A stretch of 64,000 bases of DNA, taken from the NCBI GenBank assembly GCA_015709695.1, contig CP054183.1:1910992-1974991 (forward strand), read 5' to 3'. The notes below the pieces were generated by a model that worked only from the letters and a program-made list of their open reading frames with translations, was not told the DNA's origin and ran no database searches. The DNA comes from Gammaproteobacteria bacterium. Its GTDB lineage: Bacteria; Pseudomonadota; Gammaproteobacteria; Steroidobacterales; GCA-2729495. Both the position numbers and the translations under genes were made by a program. Position 1 is the first letter of the stretch; every line of letters starts with the position of its first letter. Below, in pieces: positions 43,465-54,125 of this stretch.

Positions 43465-44640
43465 ATGTACATCAATTTCTGGTATCCGATGGTCCGCAGC
43501 GAGGACCTGAGCCCCGACAAGCCCGAGAAGGTCAAGGTCCTCGGCCTGAACTTCGCGGTGTTCCGTGACAGCGAGGGCATCGCCCGCACGCTGAGCGACA
43601 CATGCACCCACCGCGGCGGCTCCATCAGCGGCCCGTGGGAACTGCCGACCCAGCCGCGCATCGTCAATGGCTGTGTCGTCTGCCCGTACCACGGCTGGGA
43701 GTTCGGCGGCGACGGCGAATGCAAGAACATCCCCTCCATCGGCTACGGCACCAAGCCCCCGGCCCGCGCCAAGGTCGATTCCTATCCGACCGTGGAGAAG
43801 TACGGCATCGTGTTCGCCTTCCTCGGCGACCTGCCGGAGAACGAGCGCCCACCGATGATCGATGTCAAGGAGTGGGGCCACCCCGACTGGCGCGCCAACT
43901 CCGTGCTGGTGCTCGACGTGCCCTACTACTACGAGCGCTCCATCGAGAACGGCATCGACCCGGCGCACAACGAATTCGTGCATCCGACCCATGGTCACTC
44001 GGCGATCAACCGCGAGACATACAAGGTCCGCGAGCACGACGTCGTCGAGGGCGACCAGAAGCTCGGCATCGTCTTCAAGCACCGCTACGCGGCCCCCGGC
44101 CTGAAGCACGAAACCTGGAAGGGCGTCGATGCCCCGGCCGCCGACATCTATGCCGGCACCGAGACCTTCGGCCCCAATGCGATGATCACGCAGATCGAGG
44201 TCTCGCCGGGCAAGATGTTCCGCCAGTACTTCATCGAGCAGCCGGTGGACGACAACCGCACGCGCATCTTCTTCGTCAACATGCGCAACTTCATGCTCGA
44301 CGCGAAGAACGATGGCCCCATCCACGCCCGCAACAAGGTCATCGCCCAGCAGGACATCGAGATCCTCAGCGAGGTCTACCCGCTGCGCACGCCGATCTCC
44401 AGCACCAAGGAAGTGCACATGCCGGCGGACAAGGCGGTGGTGGGCTACCGCGAGTGGCTGGCCAAGTTCGACGATAACGGCTGGCGCATCGACTGGAACG
44501 AGTTCAAGGCCCGCAATGGCAAGGGTGACATCGCCTTCGCGATCCCCTGCCCCGGCCGCCGCACCTCGGGCAACTGGGTGCTGGAGCCGGTGCCGATGCT
44601 GAAGAACCGGGAGGCCCGCAAGGCCGCCAAGGTGTCCTGA
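43465..44640 (+). CDS. Rieske non-heme iron oxygenase, alpha subunit (3)
   Basis: Protein of 391 residues, paralogue of 41146-42357. Rieske ligands in CTHRGGSISG and CPYHGWEFGG, iron triad in NGIDPAHNEFVHPTHGH. Ribosome-binding site CAGGAGAG. The upstream region has a TATAAA-like element at about 43420 but no clear FNR box, so it may be controlled differently from its twin. A strong terminator follows. Confidence 0.93.
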   Translation: MYINFWYPMVRSEDLSPDKPEKVKVLGLNFAVFRDSEGIARTLSDTCTHRGGSISGPWELPTQPRIVNGCVVCPYHGWEFGGDGECKNIPSIGYGTKPPARAKVDSYPTVEKYGIVFAFLGDLPENERPPMIDVKEWGHPDWRANSVLVLDVPYYYERSIENGIDPAHNEFVHPTHGHSAINRETYKVREHDVVEGDQKLGIVFKHRYAAPGLKHETWKGVDAPAADIYAGTETFGPNAMITQIEVSPGKMFRQYFIEQPVDDNRTRIFFVNMRNFMLDAKNDGPIHARNKVIAQQDIEILSEVYPLRTPISSTKEVHMPADKAVVGYREWLAKFDDNGWRIDWNEFKARNGKGDIAFAIPCPGRRTSGNWVLEPVPMLKNREARKAAKVS

Positions 44641-44672
44641 TCCTCCAGGCCTTCGTCAGGGAAGGCGAGATG

Positions 44673-44706
44673 ACGGGCGGCCCCCTCCGGGCCGCCCGTT
44701 TTTTTT
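44673..44706 (+). terminator. Rho-independent terminator after Rieske gene 3
   Basis: Perfect 11-bp stem ACGGGCGGCCC / GGGCCGCCCGT (44673-44683 and 44689-44699) with a 5-nt loop and a run of eight T. Confidence 0.92.
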
Positions 44707-44748
44707 CGTGGCCGGGCCTGTACCCGGATTCCTCCCGGTGGCTGCGGC

Positions 44749-45927
44749 CTACTTCTGGTCGACGCGCGGACCGGTCAGGATTGGCGTGTAGACCACCAGA
44801 AAGATACTGAAGGCAATCACCCAGAGCAGCGCTGCGGTGTCGATCATCGCCATGTAGGGGCCCGGCAGGGCCGGCCCGAGGCTGCGCAGCAGCGCGGCCA
44901 CCGCCACCAGCACGTAGGCGATCGCCACCGGGCGCACGACCGCCAGCGGCCGCCCGGTGTGGCCCAGCGAGACACGGGTCATCATCGCGAGAATCATGCC
45001 GCTCACGCCGCCGATGGTCAGCAGATGCAGCACCGCGGTGCGCGGCAGCGGCAGGCCCAGGGCCGCGGCGCCCAGCAGCGCGTAGCCCGCGGCCACGCAG
45101 GCGTAGGACAGGTGCAGGGACCACAGCAGCGGGTTGGCGACGATCATGCTGCCGCGCCAGCCGCCGAGCCGCCACAGGTTGACGGCACCCGCGGCGATGC
45201 ACAGCACACCGGTGAGCGCCGTGCCGGGTGCAAAGCCATCGGCGACCCCGGCAGCGATGACCAGGCCGATGGCGGCCTGGTCGAGCCGCGGCCGCGGCAG
45301 GGGCAGCCGCGTGTCACCCCGCATCCGCAGCCAGTTGGCCGTGAACAGCGGAATGACCCGGCCGCCGACGACGGCGATCAGCACCGCAAGCAGATGGACC
45401 ATCAGCGAGGTGGCCAGCTGTTCGCCGCCGCGGATGAAGCCCGCCTCGCCCAGGTGATAGAGCAGCGTGAGCGCGGCCAGCACCCAGGTCATGGCCGCGA
45501 TGCCGTAATTGCGCCGGCTGGCGCCACCGAGGATCTCGCGGCTTGCGAGCACCGCCAGCAGCACCGGGAACGCCAGGTCGGCCGCGGCAAGCCAGGGTTG
45601 CGGCAGCCCGCCGCCGATCATGGCGGCGAAGCGTCCCAGCAGCCAGCTGGCCACCAGCACCATCAGCAGCGGACCGCGCAGCGGCGGGCGTCCGGTCCAG
45701 GTGGCGACCGCGGTCAGCAGGAACCCGGCGACCACGGCCCCGCAGAATCCCAGCGCCATCTCGCGCGCATGCCACAGCGACGAGAGCGCAGCCGGCGCCC
45801 CTGGCCAGCGCAGGCCATGGAATGCCGCGATCCACAGCACCAGGGCGATCACCGCATAGGCGCCGGCAAGCAGGAAGAAAGCACGGAATGCAAAGCTGAA
45901 GAGCACGGAACTGCGGGTCGGGTTCAT
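44749..45927 (-). CDS. nnrS: NnrS family protein
   Basis: Second NnrS, 392 residues, 12 hydrophobic segments. Family blocks: LWHAREMALGFCGAVVAGFLLTA, VVGGRVIPLFTANWLR and LTIGGVSGMILAMMTRVSLGHTGRPL, the last being the classical NnrS helix with conserved Arg and His. It is closer to canonical NnrS than the copy at 37707-38828. Start ATG at 45927 (MNPTRSSVLF). NO-stress protection in the membrane. Confidence 0.95.
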   Translation of the reverse strand: MNPTRSSVLFSFAFRAFFLLAGAYAVIALVLWIAAFHGLRWPGAPAALSSLWHAREMALGFCGAVVAGFLLTAVATWTGRPPLRGPLLMVLVASWLLGRFAAMIGGGLPQPWLAAADLAFPVLLAVLASREILGGASRRNYGIAAMTWVLAALTLLYHLGEAGFIRGGEQLATSLMVHLLAVLIAVVGGRVIPLFTANWLRMRGDTRLPLPRPRLDQAAIGLVIAAGVADGFAPGTALTGVLCIAAGAVNLWRLGGWRGSMIVANPLLWSLHLSYACVAAGYALLGAAALGLPLPRTAVLHLLTIGGVSGMILAMMTRVSLGHTGRPLAVVRPVAIAYVLVAVAALLRSLGPALPGPYMAMIDTAALLWVIAFSIFLVVYTPILTGPRVDQK

Positions 45928-46050
45928 GGACGTTGGCGCCGGGCAACAGAGGCGGGGCGCCATTGTCGGTGAACGCCGGGCACAGCGCCAGACTCGCCGC
46001 CAGGCCCGCAGCTGGCCTGGCGGCGACGTGTCTGCACATCTCGAACCGGG

Positions 46051-47205
46051 TCAGCCCTTGCCGCGGCGAGCCGCCGCGCTGCTTGCCGCGGGCGCCAGCA
46101 GCGGCACCGGGGGCAGTACCCAGCCTTTCTGCTGGCGGCGGGCCGGGCCGGGAATGGCGTAGGCCACGGTGTCGCGGTCGGCGCGCAGGCGGGCGACGTC
46201 GATGCGCCAGCCGCGCTCCTCCCATTGCCGGCAGTACTCCCGGTAGCGGGCAATGCACTTGTCGGCCGGCACGAAGAATTCGCGGTTGGTCTGTTGCGGC
46301 GTGAGCTTCGGGTGCAGGGGCTCGAGCACGTAGCGGTCCTGCTCGGCCACGTACAGCGCGCGGTGCTCGAAGGTCTGGTCGTACTTCGGGTCGCCGAGGA
46401 AGTTGCGGCCGAACAGCACGTAGATGTGATCCGTGACCTCGTCCACGGGCGTGTGGAAGGCGAAGCCATGCATCCGCGCCTGGTCAGACGGGTGGATGTA
46501 GGTCCAGGTGCAGTGCGGGCCGAAATTGCCCACGCCGTTCTCGATCACCTTGTCGCCGCTGCGTCCGGCGGCGGCATTCATGTCGCGCTGGGCCAGGGTC
46601 GGTGCATCCATGCGGATGAAGCAACCCGTGCCCCAGGGCTCGTCCTTCAGGTCGAAATCCTTGACGTGGTAGTCGGGCTTCACGCCCAGGAAACCATGGG
46701 TCGGATGGGTGAACTCGTTGTGACCCGGGTCCATGGTGTTCTCGATCGAACGCTTGTAGTCGATGTTCCAGGTCATCTCGAGGTTGATGAAGCGCCAGGC
46801 CGGATCGTCGTACTCCGGGATGTCGATGACGGGAGGCCGCTCCGCCTCGGGAAGATCCCCGAGGAATACATGCACCAGGCCGTACTTTTCCTGCACGGGA
46901 TAGGCATCCACGTGGGTGCGCTCGGGGATCCTGGCATCCGGGCCCAGCGACGGCAGCCGCACGCACTGGCCTTCGGCATTGAAGGTCCAGCCATGGTAGG
47001 GGCACTCCACGCAGTCGCCGCGGACCCTGCCATCCGCCAGGGCACCGCCGCGGTGGCTGCAGGTATCGCTGATGCAGCAGACCTTGCCGCTGCGGTCGCG
47101 CCACAGGGCGAAGTGGTGGCCCAGGATCTTCACCTTCACCGGGCGCTCCGCGCCGAAGGTGATCTCGCCGCTGCGCGCGGCGACGTACCAGAAATTGATG
47201 TACAT
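46051..47205 (-). CDS. Rieske non-heme iron oxygenase, alpha subunit (4)
   Basis: Protein of 384 residues with Rieske ligands in CSHRGGALAD and CPYHGWTFNA and iron triad in NTMDPGHNEFTHPTHGF. Start MYINFWYVAARS at 47205; the frame is open 81 nt further but that part is not conserved. The C-terminus has an Ala/Arg-rich tail (SSAAARRGKG). Divergent from a UbiM-like gene; two FNR-like sites lie between them. Confidence 0.93.
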   Translation of the reverse strand: MYINFWYVAARSGEITFGAERPVKVKILGHHFALWRDRSGKVCCISDTCSHRGGALADGRVRGDCVECPYHGWTFNAEGQCVRLPSLGPDARIPERTHVDAYPVQEKYGLVHVFLGDLPEAERPPVIDIPEYDDPAWRFINLEMTWNIDYKRSIENTMDPGHNEFTHPTHGFLGVKPDYHVKDFDLKDEPWGTGCFIRMDAPTLAQRDMNAAAGRSGDKVIENGVGNFGPHCTWTYIHPSDQARMHGFAFHTPVDEVTDHIYVLFGRNFLGDPKYDQTFEHRALYVAEQDRYVLEPLHPKLTPQQTNREFFVPADKCIARYREYCRQWEERGWRIDVARLRADRDTVAYAIPGPARRQQKGWVLPPVPLLAPAASSAAARRGKG

Positions 47206-47312
47206 GGAATGATCCTCCCGGGATGCCGGTGATGACGCAGGAAAGCCGCCTGCATGCGGTGCCGCCGAGCCTGGCTGCCAGCGCATCTATGCATGGCGTC
47301 CGCGCCGGCATC

Positions 47313-47348
47313 TTGACCTGCATCAGGCGCCCGGGTGATCCAGGTCAT
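47313..47348. promoter_or_regulatory. Two FNR-like sites between Rieske gene 4 and ubiM
   Basis: TTGAC-CTGC-ATCAG at 47313-47326 and a weaker GTGAT-CCAG-GTCAT at 47335-47348. Both keep the TGA/TCA cores and 4-nt spacing. They could serve either of the divergent genes. Confidence 0.45.
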
Positions 47349-47374
47349 CACCACGTCGGGCGATCCGGTGCATC

Positions 47375-48652
47375 ATGCGCCCGTCAGGCGCAGCGGCTGT
47401 TCCTATCGTGGTTTTCGACATCGTCATCGTCGGTGCCGGCCCTGCCGGCCTGTGCTTCGCGCGTTCGCTGGCGGGTTCGGGCCTCGAGGTCGCACTGGTC
47501 GAGGCGCAGGCCGAGCCCGACCTCGCCGATCCGCCATTCGACGGCCGCGAGATCGCACTGACCCACCACAGCGTGCACCTGCTGCGCCAGCTCGGCACCT
47601 GGGCGCAGATTCCCCAGCAGGAAATCCACGCGCTGCGCGACGCGCAGGTTCTCGATGGCACCGCGCTGCCGGGAATGCGCATCGACCACAGCGACGGGCC
47701 GCGTTCCCAGCTCGGCTACCTGGTCAGCAACCAGCTGATCCGCCGGGCGACGTTTGCCGTGCTGCGCGGCCAGGAGCGCGTGACGCTCCTCTGCGGGCGC
47801 CGCGTCACCGGCATCGAGCCGGGTGCGGAGCACTCGCGCCTGCGCCTCTCCGACGGGCAGTCGCTGCGGGCAAGGCTGGTGGTGGCGGCCGACAGCCGCT
47901 TCTCCGAGACCCGGCGCGCCATGGGCATCCCCGCCGACAGCCACGATTTCGGCAAGACCATGCTGGTCTGCCGCATGCGGCATGACCAGCCCCATCACCA
48001 GGTCGCCTGGGAGTGGTTCGGCTACGGCCAGACGCTGGCGCTGCTGCCGCTCGGCGACGGGGAGTCATCCGTGGTGCTGACGCTGCCGCACACGGATATC
48101 CAGGGCCTGATGGCCGCCACCGAGGCCGATTTCGCCGCCGCCATGGAACAACGCTTCCACGGCCGCCTCGGCCGCATGCAGCTGACGACCACGCGCCACG
48201 CCTACCCGCTGGTCGGCGTCTATCCCCGGCGCTTCACGGCGCAGCGCTTCGCGCTGGTCGGTGATGCCGCGGTGGGCATGCATCCGGTCACGGCGCACGG
48301 CTTCAACTTCGGCCTGCTCGGCCAGGACCTGCTCGCCCGGGAGGTGCTCGGGCTCGCAGCCGCCAGTGGCGGCACCGGCTACACTCGCGACCCGGGCGAC
48401 GCGCGGATGCTGGCGCGCTACGGGCGTGACCTGCGGCGCGCCACCCGGCCGCTCTATCTCGCCACCCTGCTGATCACGCGCCTGTACACCAACGACGCGC
48501 CACCGGCGCGGCTGCTGCGCCGGGCAGTGCTGTCCGCCGCCGGCTCGCTCCCACCCCTGCGCCGCGCGGTGGCGCACAGCCTGATGCAGGCTGGCGACAG
48601 CAGGCAGGCGACGACACCGCTGCGCGGCCTGTTCCACGCCCTCCGTGGCTGA
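47375..48652 (+). CDS. ubiM: FAD-dependent ubiquinone biosynthesis hydroxylase (UbiM-like)
   Basis: Flavoprotein monooxygenase of about 425 residues of the UbiH/F/I/L/M group. N-terminal FAD motif VIVGAGPAGLCFARSLAGSG, the FDGREIALTH block seen in UbiM, a DG-type region, and the second FAD motif LVGDAAVGMHPVTAHGFNFGL. These enzymes hydroxylate the ubiquinone ring with O2. An O2-requiring quinone step inside a nitrogen-oxide island is notable. The ATG at 47375 is taken as start; a GTG at 47408 (VVFDIVIVG) would also suit and fits the regulatory sites better. UbiM against UbiF cannot be fully settled by eye. Confidence 0.75.
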   Translation: MRPSGAAAVPIVVFDIVIVGAGPAGLCFARSLAGSGLEVALVEAQAEPDLADPPFDGREIALTHHSVHLLRQLGTWAQIPQQEIHALRDAQVLDGTALPGMRIDHSDGPRSQLGYLVSNQLIRRATFAVLRGQERVTLLCGRRVTGIEPGAEHSRLRLSDGQSLRARLVVAADSRFSETRRAMGIPADSHDFGKTMLVCRMRHDQPHHQVAWEWFGYGQTLALLPLGDGESSVVLTLPHTDIQGLMAATEADFAAAMEQRFHGRLGRMQLTTTRHAYPLVGVYPRRFTAQRFALVGDAAVGMHPVTAHGFNFGLLGQDLLAREVLGLAAASGGTGYTRDPGDARMLARYGRDLRRATRPLYLATLLITRLYTNDAPPARLLRRAVLSAAGSLPPLRRAVAHSLMQAGDSRQATTPLRGLFHALRG

Positions 48653-50959
<2,307 letters not shown>

Positions 50960-50960
50960 C

Positions 50961-52193
50961 ATGGCGCGCGGTACCATCCGTACCCTCAGCACCCTCGCGG
51001 CCGCGATCCTCGCGGCCGCGCCGGGTGCCCGGGCCGACAGCTTCACGGAGCAGCTGGCGACCTCGGTCAGGGAAAGCACCGTCAACCTCGGCTTCCGCTA
51101 TCGCTTCGAGTCGGTGGATGACGACGCCTTCAGCAAGGATGCGTCGGCCAGCACCCTGCGCACGCGCCTCACGGTGGCGCCGAAGCCCATCAGCGGCTTC
51201 GGCGTGCTGCTGGAAGTGGACGATGTCCGCGACATCGGCACCGAAGGCCAGTTCAACGACACCCGCAACGGTGTCACCACGCGGCCGACCGTCGCCGATC
51301 CCGAGGGCACCGACGTCAACCAGGCCTACCTGCGCTACACGGGCCTGGAGGGCACGGACATCATCCTCGGCCGCCAGCGCATCCAGCGCAACAACGAGCG
51401 CTTCATCAGCGGCTCCGGCTGGCGGCAGAACGAGCAGACGTTCGATGCAGCCAGCATCAGCCACCGGTTCGATGACAGGCTGACCGCGTCCTACGCCTGG
51501 ATCGGCCAGGTCAACCGCATCAACGGCCCGGACGACGGCACGCCACCGGCCGACTATGACAGCAACACGCACCTGGTCGATGCCAGCTACGCCTTCGGGC
51601 AGGCGCTGACGCTGTCCGGCTACTGGTACCTGATGGATTTCAGCAACGCCGACACGTCGTCCAACCAGACCGTCGGCCTGCGCGGCACCGGCAGCTTCGC
51701 CCTCGACGGCACCTGGAAGATGCCCTGGGCCGCCGAGTTCGCCACGCAGAGCGACAATGCCGACAACCCGGTCTCCTACCACGCCAACTATTACCTGGCG
51801 GAGATCGGCATCAGCTCCGCGAAGGTGGGTGTCAAGGCGGGCTACGAGGTGCTCGACGGCGATCGCGTCGCCGGCAAGGCCTTCCGCACGCCGCTGGCGA
51901 CACCGCATGCCTTCCAGGGCTGGGCGGACAAGTTCGCCACCACCCCCAACCAGGGCGTGGAGGACTTCTACGTCGCACTGACCGGCAAGGCGCTGGGTGC
52001 CGACCTGCTGCTGCGCTTCCACGACTTCCGCGCCGAGGCAGGCAGCAGCGACTGGGGCACGGAGTTCGACTTCTCCGCCAACTGGCCCCTGGCGAAGCAC
52101 TACGCGGTGCTGCTGAAGGGCGCCAGCTACGACGCCGATGACTTCGCGGCGGATACCAGCAAGTACTGGCTGATGCTCAGCGCCAACTTCTGA
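50961..52193 (+). CDS. Outer-membrane porin, alginate-export (AlgE-like) family
   Basis: Protein of 410 residues with a signal peptide ending in ARADS and a beta-barrel pattern ending in a terminal Phe (LMLSANF). Blocks such as GFRYRFESVDDD, LRYTGLEGTDIILGRQRI and TWKMPWAAEFATQSDN match the alginate-export/OprD-like family often found near denitrification genes. It starts 1 nt after nirS and is surely cotranscribed, so a role in nitrite/nitrate or substrate entry is likely. Followed by a terminator. Confidence 0.88.
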   Translation: MARGTIRTLSTLAAAILAAAPGARADSFTEQLATSVRESTVNLGFRYRFESVDDDAFSKDASASTLRTRLTVAPKPISGFGVLLEVDDVRDIGTEGQFNDTRNGVTTRPTVADPEGTDVNQAYLRYTGLEGTDIILGRQRIQRNNERFISGSGWRQNEQTFDAASISHRFDDRLTASYAWIGQVNRINGPDDGTPPADYDSNTHLVDASYAFGQALTLSGYWYLMDFSNADTSSNQTVGLRGTGSFALDGTWKMPWAAEFATQSDNADNPVSYHANYYLAEIGISSAKVGVKAGYEVLDGDRVAGKAFRTPLATPHAFQGWADKFATTPNQGVEDFYVALTGKALGADLLLRFHDFRAEAGSSDWGTEFDFSANWPLAKHYAVLLKGASYDADDFAADTSKYWLMLSANF

Positions 52194-52230
52194 GAGGCCG
52201 GCAGCCGCCGGCCATCGCCCGGACCGTGAG

Positions 52231-52264
52231 GGGCGCCATCCGCGAGGCTGGCGCCCTTTTCTTT
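52231..52264 (+). terminator. Rho-independent terminator of the nirS-porin transcript
   Basis: Stem GGGCGCCA / TGGCGCCC (52231-52238 and 52249-52256) with a 10-nt loop and a TTTTCTTT tail. Confidence 0.8.
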
Positions 52265-52286
52265 CATGTGGCCGGCGCGGCCACCC

Positions 52287-52688
52287 TCACTGGCGGACCA
52301 GTTCCCGCCAGCGATTGCTGGCGTAGACGCTGTTGAACGCCCACAGCCCCGGATTCAGCGACAGCGGGATGTGGAACAGCCAGCCCCACCTGCGCCGTTG
52401 CAGCACGCCATAGCTGGCGACGCCGAACAGCAGGGCCCAGGCGAGTACCGCCAGCGACCAGCCGTCACCGACGCCGGCAAGCAGCACGGCGACGGCGCTG
52501 ACGGCGAGCCCGACGGCGCCGATGACGCCGCTGTAGCCGAGGAAGTAGCCCCACTTGTAGGAAAGCGTATCCGGCAGGCGCCGATTGAGCTCGGCATCCT
52601 TGCGATGGGCGAGCCAGAGGCTTGCCAGGAACCACAGGACCAGGAAGACAAAGGGCACCACGACGCTGACTGCGATGAGACCGTTCAT
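52287..52688 (-). CDS. Small membrane protein
   Basis: Protein of 133 residues with three hydrophobic segments (AVSVVVPFVFLVLWFLASLWLA, VIGAVGLAVSAVAVLLAGVG, LAVLAWALLFGVASYGVL) and a Trp-rich end (GWLFHIPLSLNPGLW). The ATG at 52688 has GGAGG 8 nt upstream. Divergent from the cytochrome b561 gene. No family recognised. Confidence 0.75.
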   Translation of the reverse strand: MNGLIAVSVVVPFVFLVLWFLASLWLAHRKDAELNRRLPDTLSYKWGYFLGYSGVIGAVGLAVSAVAVLLAGVGDGWSLAVLAWALLFGVASYGVLQRRRWGWLFHIPLSLNPGLWAFNSVYASNRWRELVRQ

Positions 52689-52870
52689 GGTCATCTCCTC
52701 CGCTGACGCATGGCGGAATCCTGACATGTCGGCGACTGGCCGTGGCCACTGATTGCGCCGATTGCGGCAAGTACGGATGGCGACATCACGGGCCGCCTGC
52801 GGATTCCACGTATTTTGACCATGCCCCCCCTCCGGTAAACCTAGCAGCAGACTGGACGGAAGGCAGCACC

Positions 52871-53386
52871 ATGGCCAAGCGCACGAAAGCACAGAGCTAC
52901 AAGATCGCGAAGATCCTTCACTGGATTGCCTTCGTCTTCATCGTTTTCAACCTGCTTTCAGGCTGGCGCCTGGACAACTTCGAGCGGGACATCAAGATCG
53001 TGCTGATGATGGTCCATTCCAGCGTCGGCACGACCATCTTCATCCTCATGCTGGTGCGCTGGTGGTGGCGCAAGTCGAACAGGCTCTATGAGCCGCCACG
53101 CTGGTGGAAGCGGCCGACGATGGTGTTGCAGTGGGTGTTCTACCCGCTGGTCGTGACGCAGGTGCTGATCGGCGTCGCGCAGGCTGCCTTCGTGGACATC
53201 CCGATCCTGGGCTTCGGCTTCATCCCCTATTCGTCGCTGGCCGCCGACAACCCGGCAACCAGCAAGATGTTCCTGACCATGCACCAGTGGATGGCCTGGC
53301 TGCTGATCACCCTGACGATCATCCACGGCGTCGACCGCGGGCGGACCGCGTTCATCGACGAGGCACCGGTAGCCGGGCCTGCCTGA
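52871..53386 (+). CDS. Cytochrome b561 family membrane protein
   Basis: Four-helix cytochrome b of 171 residues. Likely heme ligands are the His in AKILHWIAFVF, VLMMVHSSVGTT, TMHQWMAWLLI and TIIHGVDRGR, two per membrane side. Such proteins link the quinone pool to periplasmic enzymes. It could serve the NirS/heme-copper electron chain or the molybdoenzyme further on; unproven. An 11-nt sequence in its leader is shared with the nirS leader. Confidence 0.88.
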   Translation: MAKRTKAQSYKIAKILHWIAFVFIVFNLLSGWRLDNFERDIKIVLMMVHSSVGTTIFILMLVRWWWRKSNRLYEPPRWWKRPTMVLQWVFYPLVVTQVLIGVAQAAFVDIPILGFGFIPYSSLAADNPATSKMFLTMHQWMAWLLITLTIIHGVDRGRTAFIDEAPVAGPA

Positions 53387-53441
53387 GCAACCCGCGGAGC
53401 GCCATCACGCTGACCAGACGGGCGTTTTCCCTGGCTGGTAG

Positions 53442-53460
53442 CTGTGGCAGATTGCCACAG
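53442..53460. promoter_or_regulatory. Perfect inverted repeat, candidate operator
   Basis: CTGTGGCA-GAT-TGCCACAG: two perfect 8-nt arms with a 3-nt spacer, 64 nt before the TetR gene and 56 nt after the cytochrome b561 stop. No T-run follows, so an operator is more likely than a terminator. Confidence 0.55.
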
Positions 53461-53468
53461 TGACGGTT

Positions 53469-53508
53469 CTGGGACAGAGGTGTACGATTTGATACATCAC
53501 TGTCCCAG
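53469..53508. promoter_or_regulatory. Long inverted repeat, candidate TetR operator
   Basis: Outer arms CTGGGACAG (53469-53477) and CTGTCCCAG (53500-53508) are perfect, and an inner TGTA-N8-TACA adds symmetry around the same centre. It ends 15 nt before the GTG start of the TetR gene, the classical place for an autoregulatory operator. Confidence 0.6.
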
Positions 53509-53523
53509 CATCGGAAGCCAGCC

Positions 53524-54123
53524 GTGTCCAGCAGTGCCGCCCTCCCGTCGCCCGTCACCAGCAGCAAGGTCGCCAGCCGGCAGAGCCGCACGCGCGAGCG
53601 CATCCTCGCCGAAAGCACCCGGCTGTTCCTGACGCGCGGCTACGACAGCGTCAGCGTCGATGCCATCGTCGCGGCCGCCGAGGTGGCGCGCAGCAGCTTC
53701 TACCGGTTCTTCTCCAATCGCGAGGAAGTCCTGGCCAGCATCATGCGCCCGGTATTCGAGACCGGCATCGGCATGATGGGGGAGGTCGGGCAGCGGCCAC
53801 CCCGGGAGGTCATGGGTGGCATCTGCGACGTCTACCTGCGCCTCTGGTCGGCCAGCCCCGACACCCTGCGGCTGGTCACGCGGACCGGTGGTGCGTATTT
53901 CCGCCTGTTCGAAGACCTGCACCGCCGCTTCCGCGAGCAGCTGATCGATGCCATGCGGCGCGTGGAAACCGCCGGGCTGCTCCTCAATGACAGTGGCATC
54001 AATTCGGCGCGGATCATCGCCCGCACCGCGGTGCCGATACTCGAGGTCTACCGCGACCATCCACGCATCGACACCCTGTTCCACCAGGCCATGAATGGCC
54101 TGCTCATCAAACCCGAGGCATAG
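53524..54123 (+). CDS. TetR family transcription regulator
   Basis: Protein of 199 residues with a GTG start. The TetR N-terminal helix-turn-helix is clear: RERILAESTRLFLTRGYDSV, then VDAIVAAAEVARSSFYRFFSNREEVLASI. The ligand domain is unrecognised. It is followed 2 nt later by a polytopic membrane protein, so the two are an operon, and preceded by two strong inverted repeats. Confidence 0.93.
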   Translation: MSSSAALPSPVTSSKVASRQSRTRERILAESTRLFLTRGYDSVSVDAIVAAAEVARSSFYRFFSNREEVLASIMRPVFETGIGMMGEVGQRPPREVMGGICDVYLRLWSASPDTLRLVTRTGGAYFRLFEDLHRRFREQLIDAMRRVETAGLLLNDSGINSARIIARTAVPILEVYRDHPRIDTLFHQAMNGLLIKPEA

Positions 54124-54125
54124 CC

